A stretch of DNA of 5,836 nucleotides from an uncultured Clostridia bacterium (GTDB lineage: Bacteria; Bacillota_A; Clostridia; UMGS1840; HGM11507), in NCBI GenBank assembly GCA_934403665.1, contig CAKRUL010000103.1:1-5836 (forward strand), read 5' to 3'. Each line of letters begins with the position of its first letter. The stretch's first letter is position 1. Shown here piece by piece: positions 1 to 5,836 of the stretch. The position numbers and the translations under genes were made by a program. The notes beneath the pieces were generated by a model that saw nothing but the letters and a program-made list of their open reading frames with translations, did no database searches and was not told the origin of the DNA.

Positions 1-1357
1 TAAATGCATCCGCCTGCGCTAACTGACAGGCTTGTATCATCTCTTCATCGGTTGCGTTTTCATTGCCCCAGCGCAGGTTTTCCCGAATGGTTCCGGAAAA
101 CAGCGTATTCTTCTGAAGAACCATAGCAACCTCATTGCGCAGTGTTTCAACGTCATACTGTCTGACATCAATTCCGCCCACCTTGACGGCTCCTTCCGTC
201 ACATCATACAAACGGGGAATCAACTGCACCAAAGTCGTTTTTGCGGAGCCGGTTCCTCCTATAATCCCAATCGTTTCCCCGGATTTGATCTCCAGATTCA
301 CCTGATGCAGGCAAAGCTTTTCCTTTGATTTGGCATAACTGAAGCTGGCATTTTCAAACTGCACAGAGCCGTCCGGAACCTTGAAAACCGGATTGGGACC
401 GTTATGCAGATCGCTCTTTTCCTGAAGAATCTCATCGATTCGTTCCGCCGATGTTCTGGCAATCGTAATCATGACCAGAATCATGGAAACCATCATCAGA
501 CTCATCAGAATCTGCAAGGTATAGGAAATCAGGCTGGTAAGCTGCCCGGTTGTCATCGTGGAGGCAACAATCATCTTTGCACTGAACCACGAAATCAAAA
601 GAATCGTGGAATAGACGCACAGCTGCATCAAAGGCATATTATAAGCGATTGTTTTCTCCGCTTTTGTAAAATCGCGGTAAATGGAATCCGAGACCTCATT
701 GAATTTCTTTTTTTCATAGTCTTCCCGAACATAAGATTTTACCACCCGGATTCCAAGCAGATTCTCCTGCACGACATTGTTCAGTTTGTCATACGTTTTG
801 AAAACCCGTTTAAAAATCGGATGCGCATATCGTATAATCAAATACAAACCAAGCGCCAGCAAAGGAACCACTGCCACAAAAATCATCGCCAGTCTGGCAT
901 TAATGGTAAAAGTCATAATCAGCGAAAAAATCAGCATCAGCGGAGCGCGCACAGCGATCCGAATGATCATCTGATAGGCGTTCTGTATGTTTGTGATGTC
1001 CGTTGTCAGCCGCGTGACAATCCCGGCAGTGGAATATTTATCGATATTGGAAAAGGAAAATTTCTGCACCCGGTAAAAGACATCCTTGCGCAGATTTTTT
1101 GCAAATCCAGCCGAAGCCTTCGCGGCATATTTTCCTGCCAGCACGCCGCACAAAAGCGCCAGCAGTGCAAAAACCACCAACATTCCGCCGTATCGGTAGA
1201 TATTGGAAAGATCTCCTGCAAGAATCCCTTCGTCAATTAAAAATGCCATGAAAAAAGGGATAATCACTTCCAAAAGCACTTCAAATGTAACGGTGACCGA
1301 TGTCAAAATCGAGTCTTTTTTATATTCCCGGACACAGGCCGCAAGCCGTTTAATCAT
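1..1357 (-). CDS. ABC exporter half-transporter (TMD-NBD fusion), 3' end cut by the window edge
   Basis: The start is the ATG at 1357-1355, preceded by GGGAG at 1369-1365 with 7 nt spacing. The frame is open for 452 codons and runs off the window. Residues 1 to about 310 form an exporter transmembrane domain with six hydrophobic segments, near 17-41, 56-76, 132-153, 155-176, 238-262 and 270-297. The ATPase domain begins near 330. It shows an A-loop tyrosine (FSY, Y341), a Walker A motif GGTGSAKTT at 367-375 with Ala where the last Gly is usual, and the Q-loop glutamine Q415 in VLQKNTLFSGT. The LSGGQ signature, Walker B and H-loop lie outside the window. Members of this family pump drugs, lipids or peptides out of the cell as dimers. 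The gene lies 62 bp after a marR gene, and such pairs are often followed by a second half-transporter, so a heterodimeric multidrug-type exporter is likely. The substrate cannot be told from sequence. Confidence 0.95.
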   Translation of the reverse strand, partial: MIKRLAACVREYKKDSILTSVTVTFEVLLEVIIPFFMAFLIDEGILAGDLSNIYRYGGMLVVFALLALLCGVLAGKYAAKASAGFAKNLRKDVFYRVQKFSFSNIDKYSTAGIVTRLTTDITNIQNAYQMIIRIAVRAPLMLIFSLIMTFTINARLAMIFVAVVPLLALGLYLIIRYAHPIFKRVFKTYDKLNNVVQENLLGIRVVKSYVREDYEKKKFNEVSDSIYRDFTKAEKTIAYNMPLMQLCVYSTILLISWFSAKMIVASTMTTGQLTSLISYTLQILMSLMMVSMILVMITIARTSAERIDEILQEKSDLHNGPNPVFKVPDGSVQFENASFSYAKSKEKLCLHQVNLEIKSGETIGIIGGTGSAKTTLVQLIPRLYDVTEGAVKVGGIDVRQYDVETLRNEVAMVLQKNTLFSGTIRENLRWGNENATDEEMIQACQLAQADAF

Positions 1358-1395
1358 AATAACACTCCCATCTTATTCAGTCTCGGATTTTTGAA

Positions 1396-1411
1396 AACGG
1401 GTTTCCCCGTC
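1396..1411 (-). other. Small GAAA-tetraloop hairpin between marR and the ABC gene
   Basis: On the coding strand the stem is ACGGG, loop GAAA, CCCGT, with one possible extra G-U pair at the base. It is followed by a short TTTC and then A-rich sequence. It sits in the 62-nt spacer between the marR stop and the ABC start. The stem is only 5-6 bp and the U-run is weak, so it is more likely a processing, stability or partial-attenuation element than a full terminator. It may also be chance. Confidence 0.35.
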
Positions 1412-1419
1412 GGATTCTG

Positions 1420-1848
1420 TTATTGCAGATTGCGTTTGATTTTTTCCGCAATCTGCATAAATTGCTGAATCTCTTGTTCGGTCAGCCCTTTTGCCGCCTG
1501 CTGTTCAATTTCCCGAACCTTTTCTGCAATTTTTTCGTGTTGCAGGCAAGCATGCGGGGTCAAAGAAAGCTTTTTTCGCCTGGCATCAAAATCCGCTGTC
1601 TCTCTCTCCAGAATGCCTTTCTCCTCCAATGTGCTTAAAAACCTGGAGGCAGTGGAACGACGAATCGAAAAATGCTCTTCAATCTCTTTTTGATAAACCG
1701 CTCTGTCCCTGTTTTCATAAAGATAGGCGACAATCCGCGCCTGCATGCCGGTCAGGCCAAAATGATCCGGAGGCGGTGCATACGCAAAAATCTTCCGTTT
1801 CAACAGGTTGGAAAGCGTTCTGATTTGATAGCCGATTTCATTTTCCAT
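1420..1848 (-). CDS. MarR-family winged-helix transcriptional regulator
   Basis: The 142-aa product has the usual MarR length. Helical N- and C-terminal parts, which form the dimer interface in this family, flank a winged helix-turn-helix at about residues 51-97. The recognition helix is near 63-78 (RRSTASRFLSTLEEKG). The wing carries the family's D-x-R signature in DFDARRKKLSLT (D88, R90). I chose the ATG at 1848 because GGAGG at 1860-1856 lies 7 nt upstream of it. An in-frame TTG at 1854 touches that ribosome binding site and is too close to be used. The gene is the first of its operon, directly behind a consensus promoter overlapped by a palindrome, and precedes an ABC exporter gene. It is therefore most likely an autorepressor released by a small ligand. 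It has a single cysteine (C101), which gives no hint of a multi-cysteine redox switch. The ligand is unknown. Confidence 0.95.
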   Translation of the reverse strand: MENEIGYQIRTLSNLLKRKIFAYAPPPDHFGLTGMQARIVAYLYENRDRAVYQKEIEEHFSIRRSTASRFLSTLEEKGILERETADFDARRKKLSLTPHACLQHEKIAEKVREIEQQAAKGLTEQEIQQFMQIAEKIKRNLQ

Positions 1849-1854
1849 CGTCAA

Positions 1855-1860
1855 TCCTCC
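1855..1860 (-). promoter_or_regulatory. Ribosome binding site of marR
   Basis: The coding strand reads AAAAAGGAGGATTGACGATG. The GGAGG core is 7 nt from the ATG at 1848. This spacing rejects the in-frame TTG at 1854 as the start. Confidence 0.85.
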
Positions 1861-1864
1861 TTTT

Positions 1865-1880
1865 TGTTAGCATGCTTACA
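1865..1880. promoter_or_regulatory. Probable MarR operator: 16-bp near-perfect palindrome
   Basis: The plus strand reads TGTTAGCATGCTTACA. The central 8 bp AGCATGCT (1869-1876) are perfectly self-complementary, and the outer TGT/ACA arms also match. Only the pair 1868/1877 breaks the symmetry. The element starts at the last base of the -10 box and covers the predicted transcription start near 1873. MarR dimers typically bind palindromes of about this size in their own promoters and block RNA polymerase. Binding by the adjacent regulator is inferred from position and symmetry. Confidence 0.75.
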
Positions 1881-1908
1881 TTATAATAGCTTTTGATTTT
1901 TCTGTCAA
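1880..1908 (-). promoter_or_regulatory. Consensus sigma-A promoter of the marR-ABC operon
   Basis: The -35 box is TTGACA (1908-1903) and the -10 box is TATAAT (1885-1880), separated by exactly 17 bp (1902-1886). All 12 consensus bases match. Transcription should begin near 1873, giving a leader of about 25 nt before the marR ATG. A/T-rich sequence upstream (about 1920-1942) could act as an UP element. A promoter this strong makes sense if a repressor holds it off. Confidence 0.93.
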
Positions 1909-1923
1909 CTGTCTTCCGAAAAT

Positions 1924-1940
1924 CAAAAATGAACTTTTTG
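1924..1940. repeat. Short A/T inverted repeat upstream of the marR promoter
   Basis: The plus strand reads CAAAAA, TGAAC, TTTTTG: 6-bp perfect arms around a 5-bp centre. It lies about 51-67 bp upstream of the predicted marR transcription start. It could be an UP-element-like A/T tract or an upstream protein site. A/T-rich arms this short also arise by chance. Confidence 0.3.
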
Positions 1941-1984
1941 TGAATGAGCCCCTTCTGTCCTGATTTCTTACAGCCGAAACATGG

Positions 1985-2021
1985 AAAAGAGGATGTGAAA
2001 AAATCGTTTTCCCATCCTCTT
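1985..2021 (-). terminator. Intrinsic terminator after ftsH
   Basis: Six bases after the ftsH TAG stop the coding strand reads AAGAGGATG, a 17-nt A/T-rich loop, then CATCCTCTT. This is a 9-bp perfect stem (2021-2013 with 1995-1987), and the descending arm merges into a TTTT run before CC. The loop (GGAAAACGATTTTTTCA) can itself pair partly through its A and T runs, lengthening the helix. Position and shape fit a Rho-independent terminator separating ftsH from the marR-ABC operon. Confidence 0.85.
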
Positions 2022-2026
2022 GTCTT

Positions 2027-3952
2027 CTATGATTCTGTTTTCGGCGCTTCTTCCGATCCGTTTTCCGAACCCGAAGGTTCCGTTTTCTGCTCTTGGATCT
2101 CTTGTTCCATCTCTTCTGCCAGCAAATCCTCCGGTTCCTCTTTTTCATAAGGGAAGATTGCCATAAACTCGTCCTCATCCAGCTTCTCTTTTTCCAACAG
2201 AGCCTGTGCGACTTCATGCAGTTTGGAAAGATTGGTTTCCAAAAGCTCCTTGCATTTTTCATAGGCAGTGTCAATGATAGATTTGATCTCCTCATCGATC
2301 TCCGCCGCAATGCTTTCCGAATAATCCCGCGTCTGCCCGAAATCCTTTCCGATAAAGACCTCGTCATGTCCGGTTCCGAAACAGCGCGTTCCCAGTTTTT
2401 CGCTCATTCCGTATTTTGTGACCATATCCTTTGCAATCTTTGTTGCACGCTGAATATCGTTGGAGGCGCCTGTACTGATGTCATCCAAAATCAATTTTTC
2501 CGCAACCCGTCCTCCCAGCAGAGCAACAATTTCTTCCTCCATCTCGATTTTGGAAGAATAGCTCTTATCGTGGGAAGGAAGGGAAAGCGTGTATCCTCCT
2601 GCCATACCTCTGGGGATAATGGAAATCTGATGCACCTTATCCTGGGAGGGCAAAAGCGCCGTAACGATTGCATGACCTGCCTCGTGGTATGCGGTCAATC
2701 GTTTTTCTTTCTTGGTGATTTTCCGGGAGCGTTTTTCCGGCCCGGCAATGACCTTAATCATTGCTTCTTCCAAATCGCGGTTGCCGATCTGTTTCCGGTT
2801 CCCCCTTGCCGTAAGCAAAGCCGCCTCGTTCAAAAGGTTCTCCAGATCTGCTCCGGTGAATCCCTGCGTGGACTTTGCCAAAACCTGAAAGCTGACATCC
2901 GGCTCAAACTTTTTGCCGCGGGCATGAACCTTTAAAATTTCCTCTCTGCCCTTGATGTCGGGATAATTCACAACAATCTGACGGTCAAACCGTCCGGGAC
3001 GCAGCAATGCCGGATCCAGAATGTCCGGTCGGTTGGTCGCCGCAATGACGATAATATTGGTATTGGAGGCAAACCCATCAATCTCCACCAACAGCTGGTT
3101 CAGTGTCTGTTCTCTCTCATCGTGTCCGCCGCCGAGACCGGCACCTCTGTGACGGCCGACAGCATCAATTTCATCAATAAAGATAATACAGGGAGCGCTT
3201 TTTTTCGCCTGTTCAAACAAATCCCTGACACGGGATGCACCGACACCCACATACATTTCCACAAAGTCGGAACCGCTGATGCTGAAGAAGGTAACCCCAG
3301 CCTCGCCCGCAATTGCTTTTGCCAACAGGGTTTTACCGGATCCGGGAGGGCCAACCAAAAGCACGCCCTTCGGCACCCTTGCCCCAATCTCTGTAAATTT
3401 GGAGGGGTCCTTCAAAAAATCAACGATTTCGCTCAGATCCTCTTTTTCCTCGTCCGCACCTGCCACATCGGCAAAGGTAACCTTGTTTTTATCGGTGTCC
3501 GCCACTTTGGCACGGCTCTTTCCGAAGGACATTGCTTTTCCGCCGCCGCCCTGCGATTGTCTCATAAAGAACATCCAGAAAAATACTGCCACCAAAACAA
3601 TTCCCAACGGCGGAATTAACGTAATCCACCAGGGCATTCCGGGAGAAACCGGCGTCGTGATGTCCAGCGTCTGTTTCAGAATCTGCTCATTGATTGCAGA
3701 ACCCGCATCGCGGTATAAGATATCCTTGCTTGGAATATCCACCTCTGCCTTCTTATCATTATTGTAAATAATATAAGCCTTATTGGATTCTGTAATTTCC
3801 ATCTGCTTAATCTGTCCGGAATGAATATCCCTGACCAGCTGAGAATAGGTTTTCTGATCCATTTTGTTATTGTTGGTCAGCAAAAAGACCATCGAAATAA
3901 ACAAAACAAACATCAGCAGATAGAAACTGATCTCTTTTACGTATTTTTTCAA
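2027..3952 (-). CDS. ftsH: ATP-dependent zinc metalloprotease FtsH
   Basis: A 641-aa membrane-anchored AAA+ protease that, in this family, forms hexamers and degrades misfolded membrane proteins and short-lived regulators. A first membrane helix spans about residues 7-26. An extracytoplasmic domain follows, then a second helix near 108-130. The AAA module has Walker A GPPGSGKT (201-208), pore loop MYVGVG (233-238), Walker B IIFIDEID (256-263) and the second region of homology with arginine fingers in RPGRFDR (R318, R321). The protease has HEAGH (423-427), with the probable third zinc ligand Asp499 in STGASND. The C-terminus is an acidic, low-complexity tail. The start is the TTG at 3952-3950: GAGGAGGT lies 8 nt upstream, and the protein then begins (M)[12 protein letters not shown] as in relatives. 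A farther in-frame TTG at 4006 lies at the predicted transcript 5' end and lacks a ribosome binding site. No catalytic residue is missing. Confidence 0.98.
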   Translation of the reverse strand: MKKYVKEISFYLLMFVLFISMVFLLTNNNKMDQKTYSQLVRDIHSGQIKQMEITESNKAYIIYNNDKKAEVDIPSKDILYRDAGSAINEQILKQTLDITTPVSPGMPWWITLIPPLGIVLVAVFFWMFFMRQSQGGGGKAMSFGKSRAKVADTDKNKVTFADVAGADEEKEDLSEIVDFLKDPSKFTEIGARVPKGVLLVGPPGSGKTLLAKAIAGEAGVTFFSISGSDFVEMYVGVGASRVRDLFEQAKKSAPCIIFIDEIDAVGRHRGAGLGGGHDEREQTLNQLLVEIDGFASNTNIIVIAATNRPDILDPALLRPGRFDRQIVVNYPDIKGREEILKVHARGKKFEPDVSFQVLAKSTQGFTGADLENLLNEAALLTARGNRKQIGNRDLEEAMIKVIAGPEKRSRKITKKEKRLTAYHEAGHAIVTALLPSQDKVHQISIIPRGMAGGYTLSLPSHDKSYSSKIEMEEEIVALLGGRVAEKLILDDISTGASNDIQRATKIAKDMVTKYGMSEKLGTRCFGTGHDEVFIGKDFGQTRDYSESIAAEIDEEIKSIIDTAYEKCKELLETNLSKLHEVAQALLEKEKLDEDEFMAIFPYEKEEPEDLLAEEMEQEIQEQKTEPSGSENGSEEAPKTES

Positions 3953-3960
3953 ATGTCCAA

Positions 3961-3968
3961 ACCTCCTC
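3961..3968 (-). promoter_or_regulatory. Strong ribosome binding site that fixes the TTG start of ftsH
   Basis: GAGGAGGT on the coding strand, 8 nt before TTG at 3952. It decides in favour of the short form over the 18-residue longer frame beginning at 4006. Confidence 0.9.
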
Positions 3969-3989
3969 GTGCGAAAAAAGCAAGCGCAC
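3969..3989 (-). promoter_or_regulatory. Leader hairpin directly against the ftsH ribosome binding site
   Basis: In the predicted ftsH leader GTGCG (3989-3985) can pair with CGCAC (3973-3969) across an 11-nt T-rich loop. The base of the stem is immediately next to the GAGGAGGT site. The stem is only 5 bp. It might tune translation or shield the leader, but no known riboswitch or thermometer class is recognised. Confidence 0.35.
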
Positions 3990-4015
3990 CGTGCCTTCCG
4001 AATCAAATTATGATA

Positions 4016-4044
4016 ATTTTAACACATCTCTTCCGAAATTACAA
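4016..4044 (-). promoter_or_regulatory. Probable sigma-A promoter of ftsH
   Basis: The -35 candidate is TTGTAA (4044-4039) and the -10 candidate is TAAAAT (4021-4016), with a 17-bp spacer and an extended TG motif (TGTTAAAAT). Transcription would start near 4009, leaving a leader of about 57 nt before the TTG. A second A/T-rich hexamer, CATAAT, just downstream (4010-4005) could serve instead. The 158-bp gap after hpt supports a separate promoter. Read-through from tilS-hpt is also possible, since no clear terminator follows hpt. Confidence 0.6.
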
Positions 4045-4073
4045 CATTCGCCCGGTTTTGTTCTAATATTGTT

Positions 4074-4099
4074 GCCCGTTTCAAAGATTTCAAACCGGC
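4074..4099. other. Imperfect inverted repeat in the hpt-ftsH spacer
   Basis: GCCCGTTT (4074-4081) pairs with AAACCGGC (4092-4099) with one internal mismatch (4077/4096) and a 10-nt loop. It lies 12 nt after the hpt stop. Neither side has a T-run, so it does not look like a normal intrinsic terminator. It may protect the hpt mRNA 3' end, or it may be chance. Confidence 0.35.
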
Positions 4100-4110
4100 A
4101 AATCAGGCGA

Positions 4111-4653
4111 TTATTCATAAACTTCGCGTTTTAAAATTCCGATATACGGCAGGTTGCGATACTTGTTATCGTAATCCAGCCCGTAGCCGATGACAAATTC
4201 ATCCGGAATGTCGAAACCGATATAATCCACCTTCACCTCTGCTTTTCTCCGTTCCGGCTTATTCAACAGAGTGCAGATCTTCAGACTCTTCGGATTGCGC
4301 TTTAACAGCATTTCTTTCAGATAAGACAGCGTAATCCCCGAGTCGATAATATCCTCTATAATCAAAACGTTTTTGCCGCTGATATCGATGTCCAAATCCT
4401 TTAAAATTTTCACAGCACCGGAGGATTTTGTGGAAGCGCCGTAGCTGGAGACCGCCATAAATTCCATTTCCACGCTCTTTTCAATCTCCCGCACCAGATC
4501 CGCCATGAAAATAACCGATCCCTTCAGGATGCCGACGGCAATCATCGGTTCGCAGTCATCCACATCCGCCGAAATCTGTTTTCCCATTTGGGCAATTCTT
4601 TCCTTCAACTGTTCCTGTGTCAACAAAATTTTTTCGCAGTCACTGTGCATCAT
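4111..4653 (-). CDS. hpt: Hypoxanthine(-guanine) phosphoribosyltransferase
   Basis: The 180-aa product is the usual length for bacterial Hpt. This cytosolic enzyme joins hypoxanthine, and often guanine, to PRPP to make IMP or GMP in purine salvage. Visible motifs are the GILKGS loop (41-46), the mobile loop SSYGASTKSSG (69-79), the PRPP signature VLIIEDIIDSGITL (96-109) with E100-D101, and the purine pocket and metal region DYIGFDIPDEFVIGYGLD ending in RNLPYIG. The gene starts inside the end of tilS with a 14-bp overlap, implying one transcript and translational coupling. Two ATG codons stand in tandem (4653 and 4650). AGGAGAGGG at 4667-4659 could serve either, so the start is uncertain by one residue. 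The stop is TAA at 4113-4111. It is also called hprT in Bacillus, and it sits in the conserved tilS-hpt-ftsH order. Confidence 0.97.
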   Translation of the reverse strand: MMHSDCEKILLTQEQLKERIAQMGKQISADVDDCEPMIAVGILKGSVIFMADLVREIEKSVEMEFMAVSSYGASTKSSGAVKILKDLDIDISGKNVLIIEDIIDSGITLSYLKEMLLKRNPKSLKICTLLNKPERRKAEVKVDYIGFDIPDEFVIGYGLDYDNKYRNLPYIGILKREVYE

Positions 4654-5836
4654 AAGTTCCCTCTCCTATTTTTTCAATCGTAATAATATAATATTGGTTT
4701 CCGCTTGCCCGGACTTCGTTTTTATAAAAACCCGCCATCCATACAATCTCGCCCTGATAGGTAATCAACGGCCAGCATTCCCGTACGGAACGGGGAATTT
4801 TCTTATCGATAAAAATATTTTTCAGCTTTTTTTCTCCCGTCCCCGGAAGGTGCATATGATCCCCTTCTCTTCGGGAACGAACCGCAATCTGCCCATCTGC
4901 AGGCAGGGACAGGCTGTTTTTTCCGTTTTCTTTCCGGTCGGAACGTCTCGCCCGGATCTGAAACCCCGTTTCGGGAAACGTCCGGAAAAAGCCGTCGGTA
5001 ATCGGAAAGGAAAACCCTTTTTCATTGGAAAATGCCGGGTGCATCACAAAAGAGCCGTATTGTATCTCCGCCGAAATGCCTCCGGGCAGAGAAATCTGCT
5101 TTCCCGTCTGCCGATCCAAAAGCGCCTCTGTCAATTTGACCAAATGATAGGAAAGCCGCTGTCCGGTCAAGCTTTGATAAGCTTTCTGAATCAGCCGTGA
5201 GCGCATGGCAGGCTCCTCTTTACGGAGCAACTCTTTTGAGAAACGCACTTCCTCTCCGTTTTGTTTCCCGACGGATGCAAAACGAATCTCCGCTTGTTTT
5301 TCCAGAAATGCGTTATCCTGTAAGGCAAGGGCGGAAAGCCGAAAAAGCGCTTCTCCGATTGCCGGATTATATTGTTTTTCCAGATGCGGAATCAATTCGC
5401 TCCGAATCCGGTTGCGGGTATAATCACAGGAAAAGTTGGTCTCGTCTGTCACATAATCCTGGTCAATCTGCTTCAGATAGTCCAGAATCTCCGCTTTGGA
5501 GACACTGAGAAAGGGGCGGATCACGCCATCCTCCCGCACCGGCAAAATGCCTTGCAGACCTTCCGGTCCGCAGCCGCGCAGCAGTCTCATCAAAACCGTC
5601 TCTGCCGCATCGTCCCTATGATGTGCAGTTGCAATGACATCACAGCAAAGCTCTTTTTGATAGTGCTGAAAAATCCGATAACGTTCCTGTCTGCCGGCGT
5701 CCTCCAAAGAAAGATGTTCCCTTTGGCTGATGGCGGCGACATCCGTCTGTTCCGCATAAAACGGAATCTGCTTTTTGCGGCACAATGCTTCGCAAAACGC
5801 CTGATCCCTCTGCGCTTCCTCCCGCAATTGATGATT
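4640..5836 (-). CDS. tilS: tRNA(Ile)-lysidine synthetase TilS, N-terminus outside the window
   Basis: TilS uses ATP and lysine to convert the wobble cytidine of the AUA-reading tRNA-Ile to lysidine, an essential step. 398 residues are visible, and full TilS is usually about 450-470. The frame is open to the edge and begins NHQLREEAQRDQAF, the family's NHxLR motif, so the missing piece is the first roughly 50 residues with the SGGxDS PP-loop. The TTG at 5827 is internal, not a start. Seen in order (fragment numbering) are AHHRDDAAETVLMRLLRG (71-88), the tRNA-side motif ending in RNRIRSELIP (about 141-150), a helical middle domain near 170-245, and the C-terminal TilS_C domain with RSRREGDHMHLPGTGEKKLK (about 320-339). 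The stop TGA (4642-4640) overlaps the hpt start, and the pair is expected to be co-transcribed. Confidence 0.96.
   Translation of the reverse strand, partial: NHQLREEAQRDQAFCEALCRKKQIPFYAEQTDVAAISQREHLSLEDAGRQERYRIFQHYQKELCCDVIATAHHRDDAAETVLMRLLRGCGPEGLQGILPVREDGVIRPFLSVSKAEILDYLKQIDQDYVTDETNFSCDYTRNRIRSELIPHLEKQYNPAIGEALFRLSALALQDNAFLEKQAEIRFASVGKQNGEEVRFSKELLRKEEPAMRSRLIQKAYQSLTGQRLSYHLVKLTEALLDRQTGKQISLPGGISAEIQYGSFVMHPAFSNEKGFSFPITDGFFRTFPETGFQIRARRSDRKENGKNSLSLPADGQIAVRSRREGDHMHLPGTGEKKLKNIFIDKKIPRSVRECWPLITYQGEIVWMAGFYKNEVRASGNQYYIITIEKIGEGTYDAQ

Noticed and set aside
404..1240. Plus-strand open frame of 278 codons
   Set aside because: It lies wholly antisense to the ABC exporter gene. 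Its product is rich in His, Asn, Gln and Arg with no domain-like pattern, as expected from reading the complement of membrane-helix codons. No good ribosome site was seen.
1543..1748. Further GCATGC cores (1550-1555 and 1743-1748) as extra MarR operators
   Set aside because: Both are inside marR coding sequence and lack the matching outer arms of the palindrome at 1865-1880.
1876..2367. Minus-strand open frame of 163 codons across the 3' end of ftsH
   Set aside because: It is an out-of-frame shadow of ftsH, very Arg/Lys/Ser rich. It also runs through the ftsH terminator and the marR promoter.
2093..2935. Plus-strand open frame of 280 codons
   Set aside because: Fully antisense to ftsH, whose reading frame shows every family motif. 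The product looks like no known family and is Cys/Phe/Leu rich as a shadow.
3953..4006. 18-residue N-terminal extension of FtsH from TTG at 4006
   Set aside because: It lies at the predicted transcript 5' end, has no ribosome site, reads through the real Shine-Dalgarno sequence, and puts an Arg/Cys-rich stretch before the usual KKYVKE beginning.
4505..5200. Plus-strand open frame of 231 codons
   Set aside because: Antisense to the well-supported hpt and tilS genes and spans their overlap, with no independent coding signal.
5825..5827. TTG as a start codon of tilS
   Set aside because: The frame stays open upstream and encodes NHQ, completing the family's NHxLR motif. The gene therefore continues past the window edge.
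1..5836. Mobile element, CRISPR array, tRNA/rRNA gene or novel defence system
   Set aside because: No transposase, terminal or direct repeats, regularly spaced repeats or tRNA-like folds were seen by eye. Almost all bases belong to five recognisable genes and short spacers.

Overview
All five protein genes in this window lie on the minus strand, so the biology reads from the high coordinates to the low ones. The order is tilS (5' end cut off), hpt, ftsH, a MarR-family regulator, and an ABC exporter half-transporter (3' end cut off). The tilS-hpt-ftsH block is a classic conserved cluster of Firmicutes (it is also found in Bacillus subtilis). Together with strong AGGAGG-type Shine-Dalgarno sites, a TTG start, a textbook sigma-A promoter and protein sequences resembling clostridial relatives, this suggests a chromosomal segment of a low-to-moderate GC member of the Clostridia, possibly Lachnospiraceae or a neighbouring family. 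The family-level assignment is inference from recalled sequence similarity.

Region 4111-5836 is the housekeeping part. tilS (tRNA-Ile lysidine synthetase) overlaps hpt (hypoxanthine phosphoribosyltransferase) by 14 bp, so the two are almost certainly co-transcribed. A 158-bp spacer follows with a likely separate promoter for ftsH, a small hairpin directly against the ftsH Shine-Dalgarno site, and a TTG start. FtsH (2027-3952) is a complete membrane AAA+ zinc metalloprotease. It is closed by an intrinsic terminator at about 1985-2021.

Region 1-1910 is a separate, regulated transcription unit. A perfect-consensus promoter (TTGACA, 17 bp, TATAAT) is followed at once by a 16-bp near-perfect palindrome, TGTaAGCATGCTaACA on the coding strand, which covers the predicted transcription start. 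It drives a marR-type repressor gene and then, 62 bp downstream, an ABC exporter subunit with an N-terminal six-helix domain and the start of an ATPase domain. The simplest reading is an autoregulated drug or toxic-compound efflux operon. A second half-transporter gene probably lies just outside the window, below position 1.

I found no RNA genes, mobile elements, CRISPR arrays, attachment sites or clearly new systems. Intergenic space is small and accounted for. The points most worth a second look are the promoter/operator architecture of the marR-ABC operon, the Walker A variant (GGTGSAKT) of the exporter, and the hairpin abutting the ftsH ribosome binding site.
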